Part shown: piece after piece, positions 1 to 6,941 of the stretch
Numbering within the stretch: position 1 is the stretch's first letter
Layout: each line of letters starts with the position of its first letter
Notes under the pieces: model-generated
The model's input: only the letters and a program-made list of their open reading frames with translations
Told to the model about the DNA's origin: nothing
The model's database searches: none
DNA from: Streptomyces sp. NRRL S-87
Lineage (GTDB): Bacteria > Actinomycetota > Actinomycetes > Streptomycetales > Streptomycetaceae
Assembly: GCF_000719335.1 (NCBI RefSeq)
Contig: NZ_JOGB01000025.1
Span: 1-64,000, forward strand
Direction of reading: 5' to 3'
DNA: 64,000 bases
Position numbers and translations under genes: made by a program

Positions 1-1293
1 CCCCTCACCCCCGCCCTCCCCTCCACCCCCACTCCCGCCACCACCCCCGCCTCCGGGAGCCGGCCGGGCCTGCCGATCCGGCTGGAAGGGCTGACCAAAC
101 GGTTCCCCGGCGCCGACGCGCCCGCCGTCGAGGACGTCACCCTGGACATCCGGCCCGGCGAGACCGTGGTGCTGGTGGGACCGTCCGGCTGCGGGAAGTC
201 GACCACCCTCCGGATGATCAACCGCCTGGTGGAGCCCAGCGCCGGCCGCATCCGGATCGGCGAACGGGACGTCCTCGGCATGTCGCCGGTCAAGCTGCGC
301 CGCCGCATCGGGTACGTGGACGCCTCCGTGGGCCTGTTCCCGCACATGACGGTCGGCGAGAACGCCGCCCTGGTGCCGCGCATGTCGGGCTGGTCCGGCG
401 CGCGGGTGCGCGACCGGGTCGAGGAGGTGCTCGACCTGGTCGGCCTGGACCCGCACGAGTTCCACGACCGCCGGCCCGACCGGCTCACGGCCGGACAGCG
501 GCACCGGGCCGGCCTGGCCCGGGCGCTCGCCGCCGATCCCCCGGTCCTGCTGCTGGACGAACCGTTCCGCGGGGTGGACCCGATCACCCGGGACCACCTC
601 CAGGACGAGCTGATCCGCATCCAGCGGGAGCTGCGCAAGACGATCGTCCTGGTCACCCACGACTTCGACGAGGCGGTCAAGCTGGGCGACCGGATCGCGG
701 TACTGCGGGAGCGGTCGCAGATCGCCCAGTTCGACACCCCCGAGGCACTGCTGACCGATCCGGCCGACGACTTCGTGTCCGGGTTCGCGGGTGCGGGTGC
801 GGCACTGAAACGGCTGGGCCTGACGCGCGTACGGGACGTGGAGGTGGCCGCCTTTCCGACGGCGACCGTGGACGACCCGCTGCAGGACATCTTCAACAAG
901 CTGCGGCTGGGCCCGCACAACGAGCTGCTCATGCTCGACGGGCAGGGCCGTCCGTACAAGTGGCTCCGGCGCGCGGACCTGATGCGGGCCAAGGGCTCGC
1001 TGGCCCGGGCCGGGCAGCTGGTGCACGACACCGTGACGCGCGACGCGACCCTGCACGACGCGTTGGAGGCCGCGCTGACCGACAGCGGCGGCCGGGTGGC
1101 GGTGACCGGGCGGCGCGGCGAGTACGTCGGCGTCGTCGACCTGGAGACGCTGCTGGACTCGGTGCGGGAGCTGCTCGCCGCCGACCGGGCGGCCGCGCGC
1201 CGGCAGGCCGCGGACGAGCGGGCCGCGGGCGGGCAGGCGGCCGCCGAGACGGCCGCGGCCCTGGCGGCCGCCGAGGGGGCGGGTGCCGCATGA
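1..1293 (+). CDS. Glycine betaine/proline-type ABC transporter ATP-binding protein, 5' end outside window
   Basis: This is the cytoplasmic ATPase of an osmoprotectant-type (OpuCA/ProV-like) importer. The frame is open from base 1, and the ABC fold begins with IRLEGLTKRFPG near base 76, so the start lies upstream. Walker A is GPSGCGKST (bases 178-204), Walker B is LLLDEP, and the H-loop is THDFDEA. After the ATPase, about 130 residues look like a degenerate CBS pair (bases 870-1170), typical of OpuCA, followed by an Ala-rich tail. Two motifs are unusual: the signature reads LTAGQ instead of LSGGQ, and the Q-loop segment reads YVDASVGLFPH where relatives have YVIQQxGLFPH, so the Q-loop glutamine appears to be missing. 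The stop overlaps the permease start (ATGA). The substrate is inferred from family resemblance only. Confidence 0.85.
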   Translation, partial: PLTPALPSTPTPATTPASGSRPGLPIRLEGLTKRFPGADAPAVEDVTLDIRPGETVVLVGPSGCGKSTTLRMINRLVEPSAGRIRIGERDVLGMSPVKLRRRIGYVDASVGLFPHMTVGENAALVPRMSGWSGARVRDRVEEVLDLVGLDPHEFHDRRPDRLTAGQRHRAGLARALAADPPVLLLDEPFRGVDPITRDHLQDELIRIQRELRKTIVLVTHDFDEAVKLGDRIAVLRERSQIAQFDTPEALLTDPADDFVSGFAGAGAALKRLGLTRVRDVEVAAFPTATVDDPLQDIFNKLRLGPHNELLMLDGQGRPYKWLRRADLMRAKGSLARAGQLVHDTVTRDATLHDALEAALTDSGGRVAVTGRRGEYVGVVDLETLLDSVRELLAADRAAARRQAADERAAGGQAAAETAAALAAAEGAGAA

Positions 1294-2549
1294 CCGCGCC
1301 CGCGCACGGGGCCGGCCCCCGGCCGCCCGAACGGCCACCCGGCGAGCACGAGGTGAAGGGCCTGGCGTTCCTCGACGCGGACCGGCCCGAGCTGACCGCG
1401 CCGGCCGCAGCCGGCGCCCCCGCCGCCGTCGAGCCGGAGGTCCCGCCCGCGTCCCCGCCCCCGGCCGCGGCCGGGGGCGGGCCGGTGCGGCGGACCGTAC
1501 TGCCGTCGCTGCTGCTGGCGGGCGCGGTCGTGGCGGCGTACCTGTGGAGCACGTGGACCGGACCGGACCCGGTCGCCGGGCCCGCGCTGGCCGACCCGGC
1601 CCTCGTCGGGCCGGCCCTGACCGATCCGGCGCTGACCGATCCGGGCCTGACCGATCCGGCGCTGACCGGTCCGGGCCTGGCCGTTCCAGGTCCGACCGAC
1701 ACCGGCCCGGCCGATCCGGGCTCCGCCGACCCCGCGGCGACCGGTCCGGCCGGCGCGGCCGGCGCCGCGCTGAGCGATCCCGCGCTGACCGGCGGGGCCG
1801 TGCGGCTGCTGCTGTGGGACCACCTGCGGCTGACCGCGGCCGCCGCCTGCTGGGCGCTGCTGTTCGGCCTCCCCCTCGGCATCGCGCTCTCCCGCCGGGC
1901 GCTGCGGCCGGCCGTGCCGGTGCTGGCGCGGCTGGCCGTGATCGGGCGGGCCGTTCCGGCCATCGGGCTGCTGGCGCTGCTGGTGGTCGTGGCCGGGCCC
2001 GGTCCGGCGACCGCGGTCGCGGCGATGGCCGCGTACGGGGCGCTGCCGGTGGTCGCGCGGACCGCGCGCGGGCTGCGCGCGGTGGATCCCGGCCTGGTAC
2101 GGGCCGCCCGCGCGCTCGGGATGTCGGGACCCGCGACGCTGCGGCGGGTGGAACTGCCCCTGGCTGCCCCCGCCGTGCTCGCGGGGGTGCGCCAGACCCT
2201 GGTGATGTGCGCGGGGGCGGCGGCGCTCGCGGTCTTCGCCGGGGGCGGCGGGCTCGGCACGCTGATCGTCGCGGGGCTGCGGACCGGGCGGGCTCCGGTG
2301 CTGGTGCTCGGGGCCGTGCTGGCGGTGGCGGTGGCGCTGCTGGCGGACTGGCTGGGCGCGCTGGTGGCCGCGCTGCTCACGCCGCGGAGTGCCGCGGGCC
2401 GGGCCGCCGCGGGTCGCCCGGGTCCGGGCCGCGGGGTCCCGGACCGCGCGACGGAGGCCCGTAAGAAGGCTCTGAACAGGGAGAACACCGCGGTCCCGGC
2501 CCTGGCCGGCGGACTCGCGGCAACCGGAGGAGGCGATGCAAAGAAGTAG
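1290..2549 (+). CDS. ABC transporter permease, osmoprotectant type, with LTDPA-repeat linker
   Basis: This 419-aa inner-membrane permease partners the preceding ATPase, whose stop it overlaps by four bases. A Pro/Ala-rich N-terminus is followed by a first hydrophobic segment at about residues 72-88. A roughly 40-residue linker of LTDPA-like pentads follows, then a standard BPD permease core with about five hydrophobic segments. The EAA-type loop reads VRAARALGMSGPATLRRVELPL, split here as VRAARALGMSGP then ATLRRVELPL. The C-terminus is Arg/Ala-rich and cytoplasmic. The repeat linker is unusual for this family. No substrate-binding protein is fused or follows, so it must be upstream or elsewhere. 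The 3' end contains one TGCAAAGAA element resembling the neighbouring regulator's operator. Confidence 0.85.
   Translation: MTAPAHGAGPRPPERPPGEHEVKGLAFLDADRPELTAPAAAGAPAAVEPEVPPASPPPAAAGGGPVRRTVLPSLLLAGAVVAAYLWSTWTGPDPVAGPALADPALVGPALTDPALTDPGLTDPALTGPGLAVPGPTDTGPADPGSADPAATGPAGAAGAALSDPALTGGAVRLLLWDHLRLTAAAACWALLFGLPLGIALSRRALRPAVPVLARLAVIGRAVPAIGLLALLVVVAGPGPATAVAAMAAYGALPVVARTARGLRAVDPGLVRAARALGMSGPATLRRVELPLAAPAVLAGVRQTLVMCAGAAALAVFAGGGGLGTLIVAGLRTGRAPVLVLGAVLAVAVALLADWLGALVAALLTPRSAAGRAAAGRPGPGRGVPDRATEARKKALNRENTAVPALAGGLAATGGGDAKK
1572..1691 (+). repeat. 15-bp coding tandem repeat (LTDPA/LTDPG pentads)
   Basis: About eight imperfect 15-bp units lie inside the permease gene. The clearest are at 1617-1631, 1632-1646, 1647-1661 and 1662-1676, with consensus ctgaccgatccggsc. 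They encode Leu-Thr-Asp-Pro-Ala/Gly pentads between the first and second membrane segments. Confidence 0.9.
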
Positions 2550-2583
2550 TTGCAAAGAAACCCTTGCATAGGAGTCTTTGCAA
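2550..2583. promoter_or_regulatory. Inverted-repeat operator upstream of ArsR-type regulator
   Basis: TTGCAAAGA (2550-2558) and TCTTTGCAA (2575-2583) form a perfect 9-bp inverted repeat separated by 16 bp. A further direct copy of TGCAAAGAA lies at 2537-2545. The array ends 16 bp before the ATG of the winged-helix regulator. Autoregulation by that protein is the natural inference. Confidence 0.7.
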
Positions 2584-2599
2584 CACCTAGGGTGAGGCC

Positions 2600-3214
2600 A
2601 TGCCCGAGAACACCGAAGGCCCGCAGCCCGAGGCCGAAGAGACCGCACAGCCCGAGCGGAGCATCCAGGACCTCGACGCCCGGACCCTTCGCGGGCTGGC
2701 CCACCCGCTGCGCATGCACCTGCTGAAGGAGCTGCGCCTGACCGGCCCCGCCACGGCCTCCCAACTGGCCGACCGGCTCGGCGAGTCCAGCGGCGCCACC
2801 AGCTACCACCTGCGGCAGCTCGCCACGTACGGGTTCGTCGAGGACGCCCCCGGCCACGGCAAGGGGCGCGAGCGCTGGTGGCGCCCGAGCCACGACGGGA
2901 TCCGGCTGCCCGACGACGTGGCCACCGACCCCAACCCCGAAGTGCGCGGCGCGGTGGACCTGTTCCGACACGAGGTCGCCACCAACCACGCCCAGGAGAC
3001 CAGCACCTGGATCGGCAACCTGCACCGCGAGCCGGCCGAATGGCAACTCGCCTCGGACCTCAGCGACTTCAAGCTGAACCTGACGGCCGAGAAGACCGCG
3101 CGGCTGGTGCGCGAACTGCACGACCTGATCGAGTCCTACCACGCACACGAGGGCGGGGACGGCAGCCGCAAGGTGCGCTTCCACATCCACGCCCTCCCGC
3201 GCACCGGCGACTGA
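2600..3214 (+). CDS. ArsR-family winged helix-turn-helix regulator
   Basis: This 204-aa cytoplasmic DNA-binding protein has its winged helix near residues 28-105 (LRGLAHPLRMHLLKEL, then TASQLADRLGESSGATSYHL as recognition region), typical of HTH_20/ArsR proteins without an obvious metal site. The C-terminal half is helical and probably mediates dimerisation or effector binding. The start is the ATG at 2600, preceded by a purine-rich GGTGAGG stretch. It lies between the inverted-repeat operator and, 315 bp on, a small gene and an MFS exporter on the same strand. It most likely represses itself and the exporter. The inducing ligand is unknown. Confidence 0.9.
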   Translation: MPENTEGPQPEAEETAQPERSIQDLDARTLRGLAHPLRMHLLKELRLTGPATASQLADRLGESSGATSYHLRQLATYGFVEDAPGHGKGRERWWRPSHDGIRLPDDVATDPNPEVRGAVDLFRHEVATNHAQETSTWIGNLHREPAEWQLASDLSDFKLNLTAEKTARLVRELHDLIESYHAHEGGDGSRKVRFHIHALPRTGD

Positions 3215-3529
3215 CGCCGACAGGGGGCGGGGGCCGCCACCCGCTGAGCGACCCGCGGCCCGACCGCCCCCGCCCCACCTCCCCTTCCTCCTCGGCACCC
3301 CGCGCCCCGGCCACCGGCACGCACGGCGCCGCCGCCACGCGCGGCGCCCCACACGCACTCCGCCGCCCCCACGCACGGCGCCCCCACGCGCGCGCCGCCC
3401 CCACGCGCGCCGCCCCCACGCGCGGCACCACCTCGCGCCCCCGCGCCCCGCGGCCCCGCGCCACCCCGACACCCCTGCGCGCCCTGACACGCCAACACCT
3501 CCGCGCGCCCCCACAGAAGGAGTCTTGTC
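3215..3529. other. Intergenic region with C/G-rich tandem repeats
   Basis: No gene is supported here. The middle (about 3361-3423) holds tandem copies of a cgccgcccccacgcgcg-like unit on a pyrimidine-biased strand. The end carries the AAGGAG ribosome-binding site of the 77-aa gene. Confidence 0.6.
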
Positions 3530-3763
3530 ATGCACACCTTCATCGAGGCCCACCTCCCCACCCACCTGACCCGTTCCGCCGAGCTCCGCACCGCCGCCCG
3601 CGACTGGCGCCTGGCCCGCGAGGCCCGCACCGCGCGCGCCGGCCTCGCCCGCGCCGAGGACGCGGCTGCCGCCGCCTCCCCCGCGCACCGCCTGCGCCAC
3701 CGCCTCGGCATGGCGCTGGTCCACGCCGGCACCCGCCTCGCCCACCCGGCGTCCGCCGCATGA
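3530..3763 (+). CDS. Small Arg/Ala-rich protein preceding MFS exporter
   Basis: This 77-aa protein starts at an ATG with a strong AAGGAG ribosome-binding site about 9 bp upstream. Its stop overlaps the exporter start (ATGA), indicating translational coupling. It is rich in Arg, Ala and His with predicted helices and no clear membrane segment or motif. I do not recognise the family. Its position between the regulator and the exporter suggests an accessory role in the same response, which is inference only. Confidence 0.7.
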   Translation: MHTFIEAHLPTHLTRSAELRTAARDWRLAREARTARAGLARAEDAAAAASPAHRLRHRLGMALVHAGTRLAHPASAA

Positions 3764-5199
3764 GCGCCCGGCTGCCGGGCACCCGCCGCACGAGTGCCCG
3801 CGACTCCCCCGCCGCGGCCCGCTCCCGGGCCGCCCGCCGTCCCCTCACCGCCGTCCTGGTCGCCAACACCATCTCCATCGCGGGAAGTTCGCTCACCCTC
3901 ATCGGCGTGCCCTGGTTCGTGCTGCAGACCACCGGAAGCGCCGGCCGGGCCGGGCTCGTCGCCTTCTGCGCGACCCTGCCCGTGGTCGTCGCCGCCCTCG
4001 TCGGCGGCCCGGTCATCGACCGGATCGGCCGCCGCCGCGTCTCCGTCGCCTCCGACCTGGTCTGCGGCCTGGCCGTCGGCGCGATCCCGCTGCTGCACTA
4101 CGCGGGCGCGCTGGAGTTCTGGATGCTGTGCGCCCTCATGGCGCTCGGCGGACTGGTCCACACCCCGGGCCTGACCGCCCGCGGCGTCCTCCTGCCCAGC
4201 CTCGCGCAGCACGCCGGCACCACCGTCACCCGGGCCGCGAGCCTGTACGACGGGGTCTCGCGGGGCGCCCGGATGCTCGGCGCGGCCCTGGCGGGCGTCC
4301 TGATCGCGCTGGTCGGGGCGGAGTCCGTGCTGCTGCTCGACGGCGCCTCCTTCCTCGCCTCCGCGGCCCTCGTCCGGGCCGGGGTCCGCGGAGTGGCGGC
4401 GGCCGAGCCGGTCCGCGACGGCACCCCCGTCTCCCTGGCCTCGTACCGCGCGGACCTGCGCGAGGGGTACGCCTTCCTGCTGCGCACCCGGCTGCTGCTG
4501 GCCGTCACCGTCATGGTGATGACCACCAACGGGCTGGACCAGGCGTGGAGTTCGGTGCTGCTGCCCGTGCACGCCCGCGACGAGCTGGGCGGATCCGCTC
4601 AGCTGGGCCTGCTGGTCTCGCTGTTCGGCGGCTTCGCGCTGCTCGGTGCGCTGCTGTACGGCGCGTACGGCGAGCGGCTGCCGCGCCGGGCGGTGTTCGC
4701 GACCGCGTTCCTGGTCAGCGGCCCGACCCGGTGGCTGGTCGCGGCGACCACCGGTACGACGCTGCCGCTGGCCGTGACGATGGCCCTCGGCGGACTCGGC
4801 GCCGGGGTGCTCAACCCGGTGCTGACCACGGTGCTCTTCGAGCGGGTGCCGGAGGAGCTGCGCAGCCGCGTCACGGGAGTCACCACCGCGGGCTGCGAGC
4901 TGACCATGCCGCTGGGCGGACTCGCGGCGGGCCTGCTGGTCGACCGGATCGGCGTCACGGGGGCGCTGCTCGCCCTCGGCTCCGTCTACCTGCTGGCGAC
5001 GCTGTCGCCGCTGGTCTTCCCGGCCTGGCGGACGATGGGCCCGGAGCACGCGACGGTGCCGGCGGCGGCCCGTACGGGCGGCCCGGGGACCGGCCCGCAG
5101 GCCGGCGCGGCGACCGACCCGGAGACCGGTGCGGCGACCGGCCCGGCGACCGACCCGGAGGCCGGCGTCAGCACGCCGGTACCTGCCCGCCCTTCTTGA
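3760..5199 (+). CDS. MFS transporter, drug-exporter type
   Basis: This 479-aa inner-membrane protein has about 12 hydrophobic segments, beginning at LTAVLVANTISIAGSSLTLI. The MFS loop motif appears as GGPVIDRIGRRRVS between segments 2 and 3, as expected for multidrug/macrolide-efflux MFS proteins. The ATG at 3760 overlaps the stop of the 77-aa gene. The last 40 residues are low-complexity Thr/Asp/Pro/Ala repeats (DPETGAATGPATDPEAG). Its 3' end overlaps by 32 bp with the convergent PDZ/Lon-like protease gene. It is probably controlled by the ArsR-type protein at 2600. The exported compound cannot be told from sequence. Confidence 0.88.
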   Translation: MSARLPGTRRTSARDSPAAARSRAARRPLTAVLVANTISIAGSSLTLIGVPWFVLQTTGSAGRAGLVAFCATLPVVVAALVGGPVIDRIGRRRVSVASDLVCGLAVGAIPLLHYAGALEFWMLCALMALGGLVHTPGLTARGVLLPSLAQHAGTTVTRAASLYDGVSRGARMLGAALAGVLIALVGAESVLLLDGASFLASAALVRAGVRGVAAAEPVRDGTPVSLASYRADLREGYAFLLRTRLLLAVTVMVMTTNGLDQAWSSVLLPVHARDELGGSAQLGLLVSLFGGFALLGALLYGAYGERLPRRAVFATAFLVSGPTRWLVAATTGTTLPLAVTMALGGLGAGVLNPVLTTVLFERVPEELRSRVTGVTTAGCELTMPLGGLAAGLLVDRIGVTGALLALGSVYLLATLSPLVFPAWRTMGPEHATVPAAARTGGPGTGPQAGAATDPETGAATGPATDPEAGVSTPVPARPS

Positions 5200-5965
5200 G
5201 CTGCCGCAGCGAGTCCACGGCGTCCGAGAGGGTCGTGACGGGGACCAGCCGGAGCCCGGCCGGCAGGTCGGACTTCGCGTCGGAGCACTCGGCCTTCGGT
5301 ACGAGGAACACCGTGGCCCCGTCGCGGCGCGCGGCCTGGGTCTTCAGCGCCACCCCGCCCACCGCGCCGACCGTGCCGGTGTCGGAGATGGTCCCGGTGC
5401 CCGCGATCTTCCGGCCGCCCGTGAGGTCGCCGCCGGCGCCGTCGCCGTCGAGCTTGTCGACGATGCCGAGCGAGAACAGCAGGCCTGCGCTCGGGCCGCC
5501 GACGTCGGCGAGCTCGAGGTCGACCTTCACCTTCTCGGGGTCCTCGTGCAGGTAGCCGAGGGCGGCGGTGGTCGCGCTGGACTGGGACTGCTCCATCTGC
5601 TCCAGGTTGTGCTGCTCGATCTGCTCGTCGTTCTTGCCCGACGGGTAGACCGCCTCCTTGGGCAGTACGGCCCGGTCCGTGCGGAACCAGCTGTCGACGA
5701 CGTCGCCGAGGCCCACCTCCGCCGACGGCCCGGTGGCCACGATGGTGGTCATCCGCAGCTGCCCGGAGGTGTCGCGGGTGGGGGCGCCGCTGATCGTGAT
5801 GACCGGCTTGCCCTTCTGGGAGCCCAGCACGTCCGCCGTCATGCCGGGGCGCGCGAGCGCGAAGGGCAGCGGGGCGAGGGCCACGACGGCGAACAGCGCG
5901 ACCACGGGGGCGGCGCAGATCGCGAGCGCGGCGGGACGGGGCAGACGTGTGAGGCGAGAGAGCAC
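5168..5965 (-). CDS. YlbL-like membrane protease (PDZ-like and Lon S16 proteolytic domain)
   Basis: This 265-aa protein (GTG start) has one N-terminal membrane segment (about residues 14-38), a PDZ-like middle part and a C-terminal Lon-type S16 domain facing outside. The catalytic serine is in DVGGPSAGLLFSLG, and the dyad lysine is likely in AVGGVALKTQAA. That lysine sits two residues later than in true Lon but at the position used by the YlbL family. B. subtilis YlbL degrades a cell-division inhibitor after DNA damage; the same role here is not shown. The gene lies 57 bp after the IclR gene on the same strand and overlaps the convergent MFS gene. Confidence 0.85.
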   Translation of the reverse strand: MLSRLTRLPRPAALAICAAPVVALFAVVALAPLPFALARPGMTADVLGSQKGKPVITISGAPTRDTSGQLRMTTIVATGPSAEVGLGDVVDSWFRTDRAVLPKEAVYPSGKNDEQIEQHNLEQMEQSQSSATTAALGYLHEDPEKVKVDLELADVGGPSAGLLFSLGIVDKLDGDGAGGDLTGGRKIAGTGTISDTGTVGAVGGVALKTQAARRDGATVFLVPKAECSDAKSDLPAGLRLVPVTTLSDAVDSLRQLKKGGQVPAC

Positions 5966-6022
5966 CCGGCCAATCTACTGGCCGGGTGCCCGGAGCGCGG
6001 CAGTCGCCTCGTACGGTCGGGC

Positions 6023-6664
6023 TCAGCGCAGGGCGTCGGCGACCTCGCGGGCCGCGTCGACCACGCGGGGCCCCACCCGCTCGGGGATGGTGTCGGCGAG
6101 CATCACCACGCCGACGCTGCCCTCCAGGCCGGTGATGCCGACCAGCGGCGCCGCGGCCCCGGACGCCCCGGCTTCGAGCTCGCCGTGGGTGAGGGTGTAC
6201 CCGGGGTCGGACAGGCCGCTCTGGCGGGCGGAGAGGATGGCCCGGCCGGCGGCCCCGCGGTCGAGCGGGTGGCGGAAGCCGGCCCGGTAGGCCACGTGGT
6301 AGTCGGTCCAGGTCGGTTCGACGACGGCGACCGCCAGGGCCTCCGTCCCGTCGACGAGGGTCAGGTGCGCGGTGGCGCCTATGTCCTCGGCGAGCGAGCG
6401 CAGGGCGGGCAGGGCCGCCTCGCGGACGAGCGGGTGGACCTGCCGGCCCAGCCGCAGGACCCCCAGGCCGACGCGGGCCCGGCCGCCGATGTCCCGGCGG
6501 ACGAGGGCGTGCTGTTCCAGCGTGGCGAGGAGTCGGTAGACGACCGTGCGGTTGACACCGAGCCGGTTGGAGAGCTCGGTGACGGTCAGACCGTGGTCGG
6601 TGTCGGCTAGCAGCTTGAGGACGCGCAGCCCTCGGTCGAGCGTCTGGGAGGTTTCCGCGGTCAC
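6023..6664 (-). CDS. IclR-family transcriptional regulator
   Basis: This 213-aa protein (GTG start) has an N-terminal winged helix (TLDRGLRVLKLLAD, then LTVTELSNRLGVNRTVVYRL) at about residues 8-60. A shortened IclR effector-binding domain follows, ending VGVVMLADTIPERV. It is somewhat short for the family (about 250 aa usual). It lies immediately upstream of the YlbL-like protease gene and may share its transcript. Target genes and ligand are not evident. Confidence 0.88.
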   Translation of the reverse strand: MTAETSQTLDRGLRVLKLLADTDHGLTVTELSNRLGVNRTVVYRLLATLEQHALVRRDIGGRARVGLGVLRLGRQVHPLVREAALPALRSLAEDIGATAHLTLVDGTEALAVAVVEPTWTDYHVAYRAGFRHPLDRGAAGRAILSARQSGLSDPGYTLTHGELEAGASGAAAPLVGITGLEGSVGVVMLADTIPERVGPRVVDAAREVADALR

Positions 6665-6941
6665 GACGCCTCTCCCTCTGTGGTGAGCGGCGGTGATCTC
6701 TCATCGGGCGGTAGCGCTGCCGGTCCCATCGGCGACGCACGGAGAGGCCGCCGGTAAAGGCTTTGAGCACCGGCTGCGCTCCGCGGCGGCGCTGCCACGG
6801 GGCGTTTCGTTGCGGGGAATGTAGCGACCGGGTCCCGCTGAGCGGAAGCCCTCGTCCAGAATCCGGGCGGTAGCAAGCAATTTGCGCCGTTTCAGGACCA
6901 AGGTCGGCAACACCGAGGACTTTATACGGCGCCGATCGGGC
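6665..6941. other. Intergenic region, relatively AT-rich near 6910-6960
   Basis: No convincing gene is present; the short open frames lack ribosome-binding sites and family resemblance. Bases 6910-6960 (tttatacgg, ggattaattaccgtta) are the most AT-rich short stretch nearby. This stretch lies just downstream of, and partly encodes, the abnormal helicase C-terminus. Confidence 0.5.

Noticed and set aside
929..5049. Long minus-strand open frames of 637-938 codons opposite the first genes
   Set aside because: They are Arg/Pro/Gly-rich shadows of high-GC plus-strand genes, with no family features, and overlap the clear ABC permease and MFS genes.
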